Source: Bog-473 sp963791995 (lineage in GTDB: Bacteria > Actinomycetota > Acidimicrobiia > Acidimicrobiales > RAAP-2). Taken from it: a stretch of 64,000 bases of DNA. A model generated the notes under the pieces. It was not told where the DNA came from, searched no databases, and was given only the letters and a program-made list of their open reading frames with translations. Of this stretch, positions 27,678 to 37,849 are shown in pieces. The stretch's first letter is position 1, and the number at the start of each line of letters is the position of its first letter. The stretch covers positions 144,332 through 208,331 of the forward strand of contig CAWBUQ010000003.1 of NCBI GenBank assembly GCA_963791995.1, in the 5' to 3' direction. A program made the translations under genes and the position numbers.

Positions 27678-29325
27678 TCACACTAAGCTGGCGCGCAGCT
27701 TCCTCTTGTCGACCTTGCCGACCGAGGTCAGAGGCAGTTCGGCCACGAAGCGGACGTTCTCCGGGATCGCGATCTTGGAGATGACGCCGCGCTCAACGTA
27801 CGAGGCGACGTGCAAGCGGATGTCGTCCTCGCCGACCTTGCCGATGTAGTCCGGATCGAGGATGACGAGCGCGAACGGCCTCTCGCCCCATTTGACGTCC
27901 TTCATCGGAACGACCGCGGCGCGCCGGACCCCCGGCCGCTCCATGATGATGTTTTCGAGCATGATCGAGGAGATCCACTCGCCGCCGCTCTTGACGATAT
28001 CCTTCAGCCGGTCGGCGATCCGGATATAGCCGTCCGGGTCGATCGAGGCGACGTCGCCGGTGTGCATGTAGCCGCCGCCCCACAGCACTTCCGAGGCCTC
28101 GCGGTTGTGGAGATAGCCGGTGGTCAGCCACGGGGCGCGAACGACGATCTCGCCGACCGCCACGCCATCATGCGGCACCTCGGCCATGTTTTCGTCGACG
28201 ACGCGCAGGTCGACCATCGGGGCGGCGATGCCCGACGACGTCCGGTAGGGAAGCTCGTCCTCGAAATCGGGCCGGACATGCTTCGACTTGATGTGGGCGC
28301 CGGTCAGCATGGGACCAGACTCCGACTGCCCATAGCCTGTGAACACATCCATGCCGCGCGCCATCGCCGCCCGGGCGAGCGCGGGAGGCAGCGCCGCGCC
28401 GCCGACGACCATCTTCAGGTGGGAGAGGTCGATCTTGTCGACGCCCGGCGCCGTGAGCAGCATCTGAAGCAGGGTCGGCACGCAATGGGTGAAGGTGACC
28501 TTCTCCTGGTCGATCATCTTGACGAAGATCTCGGGTGAGTAGCGGCCGGGGAAAACGAGCTTGGCGCCCGACAGCGTCGCCGTGTACGGGCAGCCCCAGG
28601 CGTGCACGTGGAACATCGGCGTCATCGGCATGTAGACGTCGTCGCGATGGAAGCGGCCGTGGCCGGGCGGGAGGCCGTATTCCACCAGTCCGGTCAGCGT
28701 ATGCAGCACCATCTGGCGATGGCTAAAATGCACGCCTTTCGGCCGACCGGTCGTGCCCGTCGTGTGGAAAATCGTGGCGACCGCGTTCTCGTCGAAGTCC
28801 GGGAACGGGAAATAGGGCGAGCTGATCGACAGCAGCGCCTCGTATTCGGACTTGATCGCGAAATCCGGTGGGCGGCGCCTCCGGCCGGTCATGCATCAGG
28901 ACGTAGTTCTTCACCGCCTTCAGATGAGGCGCGAGCTTCTCGACCAGCGGCAGGAAGTCGGCGTTGAACAGTACGGTCGTCGCTCCGCTGTCGATGATCG
29001 TATAGGCGATGTCCTCCGGGATCAGGCTGACGTTCACGGTCTGCATCACGGCGCCCATCATCGGGATCGCGAAGTAGCATTCGTGGTAGCGGTCGCTGTC
29101 CCATTCGAGAATGGCGACGACGTCGCCCTGATCGACGCCGATCTGCGAAAGTCCACTGGCGAGCCGCCCGATCCGCTCGCGAAACTCACGGTAGGTGCGC
29201 CGGCGCAGGTCGCGGTAGACGATCTCCTGATCGGGCGCGCGCGTCATCGGCGAATGCAGCAGGTGCTTGATCAGCAAGGGATAGGTGTAGGCCGACGGCG
29301 TCGGCGGAATGATTTTGACCGGCAT
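27678..29325 (-). CDS. AMP-forming fatty acyl-CoA ligase (one frameshift)
   Basis: ANL-superfamily ligase of about 549 residues that activates a carboxylic acid, probably a fatty acid, to its CoA ester. The P-loop is FHTTGTTGRPKGVHFSH; later motifs are VFTGYGQSESGPM, YMHTGDVASIDPDGYI and the catalytic lysine region LPLTSVGKVDKRKLR. Start MPVKIIPPTPSAYTYP at 29325 follows GAGGGATC. An extra base near 28866 (ACCGGATTTCG) breaks the frame; across it the protein reads RPEAPPTDFAIKSEYE. It is the last gene of a minus-strand lipid cluster and could supply acyl-CoA to the wax ester synthase upstream. Confidence 0.88.
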
Positions 29326-29434
29326 GGCGATCCCTCGGTTCATTGTTTTTCGGATTTTCGCTTAGCGCGTTTGTGCGAATGCGCATTGACGCGGATCAAC
29401 AGCCCTGATGAAGGCGTCAGGAGGGACCGCGGCG

Positions 29435-30211
29435 CTACGTCACAGGGTTTCGGCGGCGCGGAAAGAGCGGGGCTGCGGGCCCGCTCGGCCCAAACGGCGT
29501 CCACGTTCCGAGCGGTTGGGCGAGCCGGTCGGCGACGACCCAGAGCGCAGCGGGGTTGAAACCGAGCCCGAGGTGCGAGCCCCGCACTTCGACGTTTTCG
29601 CTCCGCGGTCCTTCGGGTTGCAGGCAGGCTCTCCAGGCGACGACGCCGTCCGTGCGGCTGTAGATCGAGGTGCAGGGAATTGGCGGCGGCTCGGCGAGCG
29701 CTTTCCACGGCTCGGCCGTCCGCGCCGGGAAGGCCTCACCGGTGAGCCGCCGCCAGGCGGCGCCGACGTTGGTCGCCGCCGGCGCAGCGAACGGGCTGCC
29801 GAGCGTGATCGCCATCCGGACCGCGTCCGGCGCCATGCGCGCGGCCTCGCGCGCAATCAGGCCGCCGCGGCTCCAGCCGATCAGCGTGACAGGCGTCCCC
29901 GTGGCTGCGCGAAGCGCGTCCACCTGCGCCGCGACAGCCGACAGATCCGCCCCGGCGGGCCGGACATTGCGCCCGCGATTCCAGCCGTGCGCCTGATAGC
30001 CAAGGAACTTCAGATAGTAGCGCAACGCCGAAGTCGATCGGTCGGTCGCGCCGAGCCCCGGCAGAACGATTACCGCCTGAGGCGCGCCGCGCGGCGCGGA
30101 CGCCAGGAGCGGCGCCGCCGCCAGAAGCCGGGCGGGGCTCAGAAGGCCGCGCGCCTCGAGGGCGAGCAGGAGCGCCGATGGCGGCGCGATCCGGCTGCCG
30201 TCGCTCGCCAC
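29435..30211 (-). CDS. Alpha/beta hydrolase, second copy of the type
   Basis: About 258 residues from GTG 30211, which lies four bases after the stop of the acyltransferase gene. Key motifs are QAVIVLPGLGATDRSTS (oxyanion strand), LIGWSRGGLIAREA (nucleophile Ser) and GSHLGLGFNPAALWV (His). It is the same kind of hydrolase as 26813-27659, with related motif spacing. The position within the lipid cluster suggests a lipase/esterase role, for example turnover of stored esters. Frames further upstream are low-complexity shadow of the acyltransferase tail, so I prefer GTG 30211. Confidence 0.78.
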   Translation of the reverse strand: MASDGSRIAPPSALLLALEARGLLSPARLLAAAPLLASAPRGAPQAVIVLPGLGATDRSTSALRYYLKFLGYQAHGWNRGRNVRPAGADLSAVAAQVDALRAATGTPVTLIGWSRGGLIAREAARMAPDAVRMAITLGSPFAAPAATNVGAAWRRLTGEAFPARTAEPWKALAEPPPIPCTSIYSRTDGVVAWRACLQPEGPRSENVEVRGSHLGLGFNPAALWVVADRLAQPLGTWTPFGPSGPAAPLFPRRRNPVT

Positions 30212-30215
30212 GGAG

Positions 30216-32035
30216 CTACGCCTTCGGCCTGCTGGCCGCGCCTCGCGGGCTCGTCTTGCCTGCGGTCGCCTTGGCGACCCGGCGCGGCCGGCGGGTCTTC
30301 GCGGGCGCCGCCTCCGACGCCGGCGCGGCCGGGCGCCGGGGCGGCCGCTTCGCCCCGGCCTTGGCCGTTGCGGCCGCGGGCTTTGTCTTCGGCTTTGCCG
30401 TCGGCGGTTGCGGAGGCGTCTCGGCCTTCGCCTCGAGGCGGCGCTTGAGCACGGCGGTCGCGCCGCCAAGCGCGTCGATCTCGCGCTCGAGGTCGCTCTT
30501 CTTTTCGGGCTTCGGGGCCGACGCCGAAGCCGAAGCCTCCGGGGGCCTCGGCTCGCCGAGCCGGACCGGCTTTGCCATTTCGGCCGGCTTCGTCCCGAGC
30601 GCCACGGCGATCTTGCCGACGACGTCGGGCTTCATCAATTCCGCGGCCGCCGCCTTCAGGGCGGCGAAATCCTCGACGATGAAATCGGCGATCCGCTGCG
30701 CGTCCGGCACGGTCTCGCGGCACGCGATCAGGCCGAAGTCCAACTGGTCGAGATAACTCTGCACCGTCACGTTGAGGGCGCAGCCGTGGTAAGGAATCGA
30801 GATCGGGAAATAGTGCGTGGCGGGCGCGCCGACGCAATACAATGGCTGCCTCGGGCCCGGCACGTTCGAGATCACCAGATTGAAAAATGGCCAGAGGTAG
30901 TTGGCGCCGCGCGCGGCCGCCCACAGTCTCGTCAGACCCATGACGACGAGCGGCGCGGCGACGATCGAAATGTCGGTCGTCAACAGGTCGCGCATGTCGG
31001 CGAACAGGTTCTTGGCCTCCTGGCCAGCCGCTTGGGCTGCGGCGAGCCGCGGCAGCGGCTCGGCGACGTCCGTCGGCAGGCGGGAAAGGGTGAACACCAC
31101 CTGGTTGTTCAGCTGAGCGTTGCCGGCGGGCCTGATCGAGGCCGGCATGCCGACAGCGAGCCCCTTATCCGGCAGCGCGGCATGTTCGACCAGGTAGCGG
31201 CGCAGGGCGCCGGCGCACAGCGCCAAAACGATATCGTTGACCGTCACGCCCCGCGCCTTGGCGAGCGCCCTGACCTCGGGAAACGAGAGCGAAGCGGTCG
31301 CATAGACCCGATGTGACCGAGATCGCCCGGTTGAACGGCGTTCGCGGCATCTCGCTCAAATAGCGATAGAGAAAGCGCGCATCGCGGCTGAGGTTGGGAG
31401 CGGCCTTGGTCAGCGCCTTGGCGACTCCCGGGAGCGATTTGACCGTTCTTAAGCCCTGGCGGATGAAGTCGCCGATCGCCGTGCTGGTCATTTCGATGAA
31501 ATCGTTAGGCTCCGCGTCGCGTGGAACGACCATCGGAGGCGAGCCCTCGTGCTCCGCGTCGGGCGAGAAATCGAAGGTGACGCCGAGGGTCGCCATGCCG
31601 GCAAGGCCGTCCATCGCGGAATGATGCACCTTGACGTAGACCGCGAAGCTTCCGTCCTCGAGGCCCTCGATGAAGTGGTATTCCCAAAGTGGGCGCTTTC
31701 GGTCGAGCGGGACCGCATGAAGCTGCCCGATGAGGGCGCGCAGCTCCGCCATGCCGCCGGGTTTCGGCAGCGCCTCACGGCGGATGTGGGTGTCGAGGTC
31801 GACCTTGTCCTCGACGATCCAGGCCGGATGATCGAGGCCGAGAGGCGTCGGCTCGAGCCGGCGGCGATAGGACGGCAAGAGATCGAGCCGAGCCGCGGTG
31901 TGGGCGCGAAAGCGCTCGAAGAGATCCTCCTGCAGGCCGGACGGTTTGAAGATCGTCAGGCTCGCCGACATGCATCGGGGTCTCGGGCGTCTCCATGTAG
32001 AGAAACAGCGCATCGAGCGCGGACAGGCGTTTCAT
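30216..32035 (-). CDS. Wax ester synthase/diacylglycerol acyltransferase (WS/DGAT), two frameshifts
   Basis: Condenses acyl-CoA with a fatty alcohol or diacylglycerol to make storage lipids. The N-terminus MKRLSALDALFLYMETPETPM and the catalytic VHHSAMDG (HHxxxDG) are diagnostic; NNQVVFTLSRLPTD and NLVISNVPGPRQPLY are conserved later motifs. Frame changes near 31963 and 31311 are bridged as PMHVGSLTIFKPSG and ISVT-RVYATASLSF. The C-terminus carries a long Ala/Pro/Lys/Arg tail (about 110 residues) outside the catalytic fold. The start overlaps the upstream hydrolase stop by ATGA, so they form one operon. Confidence 0.88.
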
Positions 32036-32952
32036 GGCGTTTCCTCAGCGTCTTCAGGAGCGCGAGCTTCGGCCGCGCCCTCGGCGTTACGGCAATGTCC
32101 GGCGATCTCGTCGATCAGCAGCGGGACCAGCGCCTCCGGCAGGAAGTGGCCCATGCCGGGGACGATGCGCAAGCGCGCGCCGGGGACGGCCGCGGCCGTC
32201 ATTTTTCCGCCGATCGGCGGCACCAGCGGATCGTCGGCGCCGTGCACGACAAGGGTGGGCGCGCGCACGCGACGCAACATGGCGACGCGGCTCGGACCAG
32301 TCTGGATCGCGACGAGCTGGCGAGCGAAACTGTCCGGGCGAAAGCTGCGGCTGACCGACCGGTCGACCTTCGCCCTAAGCTCCGGCTCGGTCGGAGGATA
32401 GCCGGGCCCGGCGACCAGTCGGAAGAAATCGTGCATGCGGCGGATCGCCTGGTCCCGATCGCGCGGCCTGGGCCTCAACAGCGCGCGCAGCACTTTCGGG
32501 CGCGGCATGATCCGGGCCGGCGAGGACATAATCGAGATCAGGCTCTTCACCCTGTCCGGGTGTTCGGCGGCGACGATCTGCGCGATCATGCCGCCCATCG
32601 ACGCGCCGACGACGTGGGCGGCGCCGATGCCCAGTCCGTCCATCAGCCCGACCGCGTCGCGCGCCATGTCGTTGAGCGTGTAGGGCGGCCGCACCGGCAG
32701 ATGGAGGAAGGCGCGCGCCATCATCCCGCCCGTCCTGAGGCGACTGGCCGACGGCATCCGGGTCGACAGGCCGACGTCGCGATTGTCGAAGCGCACGACC
32801 CGGAAACCGCGGGCGGCAAGGCCCTGGCAGAGCGAATCCGGCCAGGCCACGAGCTGCATGCCGAGGCCCATGATGAGCAGGATCGCCGGCGCATCCGGCG
32901 GCCCGAGCGCCTGGTACTCGATGGTGATTCCGTTCGCCTTGAGCGAGGTCAT
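32032..32952 (-). CDS. Alpha/beta hydrolase
   Basis: 306 residues, intact. The fold is shown by ILLIMGLGMQLVAWP, RFDNRDVGLSTRM, the nucleophile elbow VVGASMGGMIAQIVA, PTLVVHGADDPLVPP (acid) and GMGHFLPEAL (His). This is the soluble alpha/beta hydrolase class with a HGxDDPL motif. ATG 32952 overlaps the SDR stop and its own TGA overlaps the WS/DGAT start, so translation of three genes is coupled. Substrate unknown; lipid esters are the likely class. Confidence 0.85.
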   Translation of the reverse strand: MTSLKANGITIEYQALGPPDAPAILLIMGLGMQLVAWPDSLCQGLAARGFRVVRFDNRDVGLSTRMPSASRLRTGGMMARAFLHLPVRPPYTLNDMARDAVGLMDGLGIGAAHVVGASMGGMIAQIVAAEHPDRVKSLISIMSSPARIMPRPKVLRALLRPRPRDRDQAIRRMHDFFRLVAGPGYPPTEPELRAKVDRSVSRSFRPDSFARQLVAIQTGPSRVAMLRRVRAPTLVVHGADDPLVPPIGGKMTAAAVPGARLRIVPGMGHFLPEALVPLLIDEIAGHCRNAEGAAEARAPEDAEETP

Positions 32953-33836
32953 CCCCTGCCCTTCCCTCTCGCCGGAGCAAGGCCCTGAAGCGCGCCGGCG
33001 AGCCGCTCGAAGCCGCCGTTGCGCAGGGCGCCGCCGATCGCGCGGACGAGCGCCCTTGGGGCGAGCGGCGCGCCGCCCGCGACGAGCCGGTTGGCGAGGC
33101 CGGGCACGACGACCGCCTCGCCGTTGAGACACGCGGCGCAGCCGGCCTCCGCGACCTCCTTCGCCGTCATCGTCATCAGCGCCGGCGCCCGGCCGAGCCG
33201 GGACCCGCGCACCATCGCGGTGTCGGTGAGGCCCGGGCAAAGCGCGGTCGCGGCGACGCCCGTGCCGCCAAGTTCGACCCCGAGCGCCTCGGTCAGCGAC
33301 AGCACATAGGCCTTGGACGCCGCATAGGCGGCGAGATCGGGGACCGGCATGAAGGCGGCGATCGAGGCGACGTTGAGAATGCGCCCCTCGCCCCTCGCGA
33401 CCATCGGCGCGAGGAAGAGCCGGGTCAGCGCGGTCAGCGCGACCACATTGACCTGCAGAAGATTGACGAGGCCGCCGATCGGCCCGGCGGCGAACGGCCC
33501 CTCCGAGAGGACGCCGGCGTTGTTGACCAGCACGCCGACCTCGACGCCGGCCGCGGCGAGCGCCTCGGCCAGAGCCTGAGGGGCGCCGGGCTCGCTCAGG
33601 TCCACCCGGGCGGTCTTCACCCTGACTGCGCAACTCGCGGCGAGTTCGCGCCCCAGCGCCTCGAGCGCCGCCTCGTTGCGGGCCGCGAGCACGAGGTCGT
33701 AACGGCGCGCCGCGAACGCCCGCGCAAGCTCCGTTCCGATCCCCGCCGACGCGCCGGTCACCAGAACCCAGCCGCCGATGCGCTTGTTCGTCTTCCCGTC
33801 AGATTTCGCCCGGTTCAAAAGACACCCTCCCAGCAT
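32949..33836 (-). CDS. Short-chain dehydrogenase/reductase
   Basis: A classical NAD(P)-dependent SDR of about 295 residues. TGASAGIGTELARAF is the cofactor-binding TGxxxGxG, LVNNAGV the NNAG motif, and YAASKAYV the catalytic YxxxK. It is the first gene of the lipid operon, so a fatty aldehyde/alcohol or oxoacyl substrate is a reasonable guess. Start choice is uncertain: MLGGCLL at 33836, or a later codon nearer GGWVLVTGASAG. Confidence 0.88.
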   Translation of the reverse strand: MLGGCLLNRAKSDGKTNKRIGGWVLVTGASAGIGTELARAFAARRYDLVLAARNEAALEALGRELAASCAVRVKTARVDLSEPGAPQALAEALAAAGVEVGVLVNNAGVLSEGPFAAGPIGGLVNLLQVNVVALTALTRLFLAPMVARGEGRILNVASIAAFMPVPDLAAYAASKAYVLSLTEALGVELGGTGVAATALCPGLTDTAMVRGSRLGRAPALMTMTAKEVAEAGCAACLNGEAVVVPGLANRLVAGGAPLAPRALVRAIGGALRNGGFERLAGALQGLAPARGKGRG

Positions 33837-33992
33837 GGCGGCTCCGGTTGCGCGATCGGACGCGCCCCGCCCGGCGCCTTGAACCTCGGCGGAGGCGAAG
33901 CCGCGCGGGCGAAGAAGCCCACTCCCTTACGCCTGAAATTTGTGCGAAAGAATTGCTAGCTTCGTCGCAGGCAACTCAAGATGGGTCGACCA

Positions 33993-34847
33993 ATGCCTTC
34001 CGCCGGGATCATCGACACCCATCTCCACCTCGTCTACCGCGACCGGCTGAGCTATCCGTGGCTCGCCGCCGTCCCGGCGCTCGACCGCGAGGCGCATTAC
34101 GAGCGTTATGCGGGAGAGGCGCGCCGCTGCGGCGTCACCGGCGCGCTGCACATGGAAGTCGACGTCGCCGAGCCCGACATCGAGGCCGAGACGCGCAACG
34201 TCCAGGACCTCGCGATCGAGGGCGCGGTCCTCATCCAGGGCGCAATCAGCGCCTGCCGACCCGAAAGCCCGGATTTCCCGGCCTTTCTCGAACGGGCGCT
34301 CGCCAATCCGTTCGTCAAGGGTTTCCGCCGCGGGCTGCATGTCGTTCCGGACGACACCAGCGAGCGGCCGCTTTTCCGCGAAAACCTCAGGCGTCTTTCC
34401 GGCGCCGGGCGCCCGTTCGACCTCTGCGTCCGGCCCGACCAGCTCGACAGGGCGATCGCGCTCGCCGACGCCTGCCCGGACGTACAGTTCGTCCTCGACC
34501 ATTGCGGCGCGCAGTCGATCACCCCGCGCGTGGCGCAGCTTTGGCGCGGGCGAGTGGCCGAGGTCGCCCGGCGGCCCAACGTCACGGCCAAGATTTCCGG
34601 CGTGGTCGCCTATGTCGACCCGAAGACCTGGGTCCTCGACGACCTTCGGCCCACTCTCGAGCATGTCATCGAGCGCTTCGGCTGGGACCGCATCGTGTGG
34701 GGCAGCGACTGGCCGGTCTCAACACTCGCGGCCTCGCTGTCGACCTGGCTCGCGGCCACCCATGCGATCACGCGCAGCGCCTCGGCCGACGAGCGAGACA
34801 AATTGTTCGCCGCCAACGCGCGGCGACTGTGGCGGCTGCAAGGGTGA
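33993..34847 (+). CDS. TIM-barrel amidohydrolase (amidohydrolase 2 family)
   Basis: A metal-dependent hydrolase or decarboxylase of about 284 residues. IIDTHLHLVYRD provides the HxH metal pair, FVLDHCGAQ the strand-4 His region and VWGSDWPVSTL the C-terminal Asp. This pattern fits the amidohydrolase 2 (ACMSD/lactonase-like) branch, which includes 2-pyrone-4,6-dicarboxylate lactonase-type enzymes. An ATG four codons upstream (33981) is also in frame. Divergent from the lipid operon; no pathway context. Confidence 0.8.
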   Translation: MPSAGIIDTHLHLVYRDRLSYPWLAAVPALDREAHYERYAGEARRCGVTGALHMEVDVAEPDIEAETRNVQDLAIEGAVLIQGAISACRPESPDFPAFLERALANPFVKGFRRGLHVVPDDTSERPLFRENLRRLSGAGRPFDLCVRPDQLDRAIALADACPDVQFVLDHCGAQSITPRVAQLWRGRVAEVARRPNVTAKISGVVAYVDPKTWVLDDLRPTLEHVIERFGWDRIVWGSDWPVSTLAASLSTWLAATHAITRSASADERDKLFAANARRLWRLQG

Positions 34848-35017
34848 CGCCCAACTTGTCCGGCGCCTGAAAAGCGGGGCCTCGGCGGGGCGGAATCCAA
34901 TCGCGGGGATTTGAAGGCCTGCGCCCGATTGACGGACGCTTTCGGCTGGGCGGCGGCTTGCGCGCCGCGGCCGGCGTGGTAGGCTGCACGACGGCTGGGG
35001 CCAAACGGAGGGTCGCC

Positions 35018-35173
35018 ATGCGCACGAAGCTTATCGGATTGCTGATCGGTCTCGGCCTCGCGGCGGTCGTCGCCCCCGCGCTCGCCTGCTCCTACGGCAC
35101 GACGGCGTCGAACCAGTCCTCGACGCAGCAGACCGCCGACAGCCAGCCCGCCTCGCAGAGCGGCACGAACTGA
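35018..35173 (+). CDS. Small secreted protein, 51 aa
   Basis: MRTKLIGLLIGLGLAAVVA then PALACSYG forms a Sec signal peptide or lipobox-like end (ALAC); the remaining ~27 residues are Ser/Gln/Thr-rich. A good ribosome site (ACGGAGGGTC) precedes ATG 35018. A strong intrinsic terminator lies 80 bases after the stop, which supports a real single-gene unit. Function unknown. Confidence 0.65.
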   Translation: MRTKLIGLLIGLGLAAVVAPALACSYGTTASNQSSTQQTADSQPASQSGTN

Positions 35174-35250
35174 AATCTCGCGCGAGCGGTCGGCGAAGCG
35201 GATTCGATCTCCCTCCCGTGCCGACGCCAGAACGGGTATGAAAAAATGGT

Positions 35251-35277
35251 AAGGCCGCCCCGCAAGGCGGCCTTTCT
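35251..35277 (+). terminator. Rho-independent terminator
   Basis: AAGGCCGCC-CCGC-AAGGCGGCCTTT: a 7-bp GC stem (GGCCGCC 35253-35259, GGCGGCC 35266-35272) followed by TTT, with As on the 5' side, so it may work in both directions. It ends the transcript of the small secreted protein. Confidence 0.8.
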
Positions 35278-35478
35278 GCGTTGTTCGCAATGGTTTTGCC
35301 GCGGCCGCAGCCGTCTTCCCGCAAAGCCTTCGCGCCGTTTCGCGCCGCTCCCGGCGGGCCGCGATCAACGGTCGCAACACGCCTTCTGGCGCTTGCGCCG
35401 AACGACGCGCTATGTTCGGAAACTTCCGAACGGCTTCGAATTCGAGGGCCCGCGAACAACGAGGAGAGAAGCGCAACC

Positions 35479-35883
35479 ATGACCGCGGCCAGCCCAGCAA
35501 TCCTACGCAAGGTAACGCTTCACGCCGCGCGGTCGAAGGAATTTCCCGACGGGTCGATCCGACACGGCTATGACTTCGTCGCGCCGCTGACCGACGGCGG
35601 CCGGATCGACCTCGAAGCTTGGAAGGCGCATCGGGGCGAATGCTTCGCCCACCGCTTCTGGGTTAACGAGCCCGCGATGCGGGGCCTGCTCGTTCACCGC
35701 GCCGGCGGGCGCGGCGGTTCGACCTGGGCGTTCGAATGGAAGTCGCCGCGCGCTACGGCAGACGACGAGGACGAAGGATTCCGCTTCGGCGACCACGCGT
35801 TCAGGGTCGGCGAATACGTGTCCATCCGCGAAGCCGAAGGCAACCTTCTGACCTTCCGGGTCGTCAGCGTCGGCAAGCCGTAG
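35479..35883 (+). CDS. Conserved hypothetical protein, 134 aa
   Basis: Starts at ATG 35479 after GAGGAGAGAA. The sequence is soluble, with GSIRHGYDFVAPLTDGGRID, WKAHRGECFAHRFW and a C-terminal half (FRFGDHAFRVGEYVSIREAEG) that looks like an all-beta fold. I recognise it as a conserved-type protein of unknown function but cannot assign a family. It is preceded by the terminator at 35251 and stands alone. Confidence 0.6.
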   Translation: MTAASPAILRKVTLHAARSKEFPDGSIRHGYDFVAPLTDGGRIDLEAWKAHRGECFAHRFWVNEPAMRGLLVHRAGGRGGSTWAFEWKSPRATADDEDEGFRFGDHAFRVGEYVSIREAEGNLLTFRVVSVGKP

Positions 35884-36067
35884 GTTTGCAGCAGTCGCGG
35901 CCGAAACAAGGCGCGCCCCGGGCGGCTGCGCGGTCACCGTTGCGCGTAACTGACGGATACCGAATGAATTTCGTTGTCCGCTACATGTTTGAGTGACGAT
36001 CGCCGTCTATTGCGGTTTGCGGTCACGTTGTCGGAGCCGCGCGCTGCCGGGTTGGGGAGTTTCAAAG

Positions 36068-37849
36068 ATGTGCCGTGGGTGTTTCAACCAGATCCTTCTT
36101 CGCAACGAGCTTCATTCCGGGGGGATCGCGGGGCTGCTTGGCAAGGCGGCGGGCCTGCCCAGCCGACGCGCCTTCATGGCCTATTCGGTGGCTACGGCCG
36201 CGGCGCTGACCGCCGGCGGGTCCGCTCCCGCCTTCGCGGCGGACGAACGCGCCGATTTCATTCTGCGCGGCGGGACGATCCGTCCGATGCCGGGCGCGCC
36301 GGTCGCCTCGGCGATCGCGATCAAGGACGGCAAGGTGCTCGCGGTCGGCGACGAAGGCGCGATCATGGGCCTCAAGACGGGCGACACGAAGGTCGTCGAT
36401 CTCTCCGGCCGGACGTTGCTGCCGGGCCTGATCGACCCGCACAACCATACGCTCCTGGCTGCGCTGATCTTCGAGCTCCTCGACGATGTCGGCTACGCAA
36501 AATATCCGACCCGCGAAAAGCTTGTCGCGCATCTCAAGCAAGAAGCGGCCGACACGCCGAAAGGGCAATGGATCGTCGGCTCCAATTTCGACAATCTTCT
36601 CCAAGGCGGGGATTTCACGCGGACGGAGCTGGACGCCATATCCACCGACCATCCGATTTTCGTCTGGTACACGAACGGGCACGACGCCTGCGTCAACAGC
36701 GAAGCGCTGAAGATCGCGGCGATCCCCGACGATGTCGGCGAAATGCCGGGCGGCGGCCACTTCGGCCGCGGGTCGGACGGCAAGCTCAACGGCATGGTCT
36801 ACGAGGAAAGCGCGATGCTCAAATTCGCGGTCCACTTCCTCGGCAAGATCACGCCCGACGTCGCGGCCAAGGCGGTCACGGATTACACCCGGCATGTCGC
36901 GTCCGTCGGCAACACCCTGCTGCACGAGCCCGGCACGATCCGCTCGGAATGGATCGAGCCGTTCGCAAAGCTCTCGAATTCGCTCGCCTGTCGCACCAGC
37001 GCGAGCGTGATGTTCGACGACATGAAGGGCCTGACGCCCTGGCGCAGCCGGGGCCTGGGAAAGGGCGCGCCGGTCGACAATTCCCTGTTCTCGCTCTACG
37101 GGGTCAAGATCGTCGGCGACGGCTCGAACCAGACCGAGACGGGGGCCCAGACCAAGCCCTACCTGAACTCGACCTCCAAGGGTTCGCCGAACTTCGATCC
37201 GGCCCAGATGAAACAGATGGTCGCCGAAGTGAAGGCTTTCGGCCTTCCGGTGCAGATCCACTGCAACGGCGACTTGACGGTCGACATCGCGCTCGACGCG
37301 ATCGAAGCGGCCTACGCGGGCGCGACCGACTTTGGCGTCAACCGTATCGAGCACTCGACGATGGCCCGCCCGGACCAGATCCTGCGCATGAAGGCGCTCA
37401 ACGTGCAGCCGAGCTTCCTGATGAACCATGTGCGCTTCTACGGCGCCGCCTATCGCGACCAGATCTTCGGGCCCGAACGCGCCGCCTTCATGGACCCCGC
37501 GGGGGCCTGCGTGAAAGCCGGCCTGCCCTTCACGCTGCACACCGACGGCCCCTGCTCGCCGCCAGGGCCGCTCGCGCTGATCAGCACGGCGGTGACGCGG
37601 CGCTGCATCATCGACAATTCCGTCGTCGGCCCGGATCAGGCCCTGTCGCTTGACGACGCGATCCGCGCCGTGACGATCGACGCCGCCCGCCAGCTCGGAC
37701 AGGGCGATCGCCTCGGCTCGCTCGAAAGGGGCAAGGAGGCGGACTTCACGATTTTGGAAAGCGACCCCTACGCCGTCAGCCCGGACGCCATCGCCGACAT
37801 CAAGGTCAGCGAGACGTGGGTGGCGGGAGACCGGAAGTTTTCGGCCTGA
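36068..37849 (+). CDS. Exported TIM-barrel amidohydrolase (YtcJ-like)
   Basis: A 593-residue metal-dependent amidohydrolase of the amidohydrolase 3/YtcJ type. The N-terminus MCRGCFNQILL is followed by SRRAFMAYSVATAAAL and SAPAFAAD, a likely Tat signal. LLPGLIDPHNHTLLA gives the metal HxH, QIHCNGDLTVD and RIEHSTMARPDQ the later metal ligands, and TLHTDGPCSPPGPL the C-terminal Asp; LGSLERGKEADFTIL is the small-domain strand. ATG 36068 fits the export signal better than 35993. Substrate unknown; single gene. Confidence 0.85.
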   Translation: MCRGCFNQILLRNELHSGGIAGLLGKAAGLPSRRAFMAYSVATAAALTAGGSAPAFAADERADFILRGGTIRPMPGAPVASAIAIKDGKVLAVGDEGAIMGLKTGDTKVVDLSGRTLLPGLIDPHNHTLLAALIFELLDDVGYAKYPTREKLVAHLKQEAADTPKGQWIVGSNFDNLLQGGDFTRTELDAISTDHPIFVWYTNGHDACVNSEALKIAAIPDDVGEMPGGGHFGRGSDGKLNGMVYEESAMLKFAVHFLGKITPDVAAKAVTDYTRHVASVGNTLLHEPGTIRSEWIEPFAKLSNSLACRTSASVMFDDMKGLTPWRSRGLGKGAPVDNSLFSLYGVKIVGDGSNQTETGAQTKPYLNSTSKGSPNFDPAQMKQMVAEVKAFGLPVQIHCNGDLTVDIALDAIEAAYAGATDFGVNRIEHSTMARPDQILRMKALNVQPSFLMNHVRFYGAAYRDQIFGPERAAFMDPAGACVKAGLPFTLHTDGPCSPPGPLALISTAVTRRCIIDNSVVGPDQALSLDDAIRAVTIDAARQLGQGDRLGSLERGKEADFTILESDPYAVSPDAIADIKVSETWVAGDRKFSA

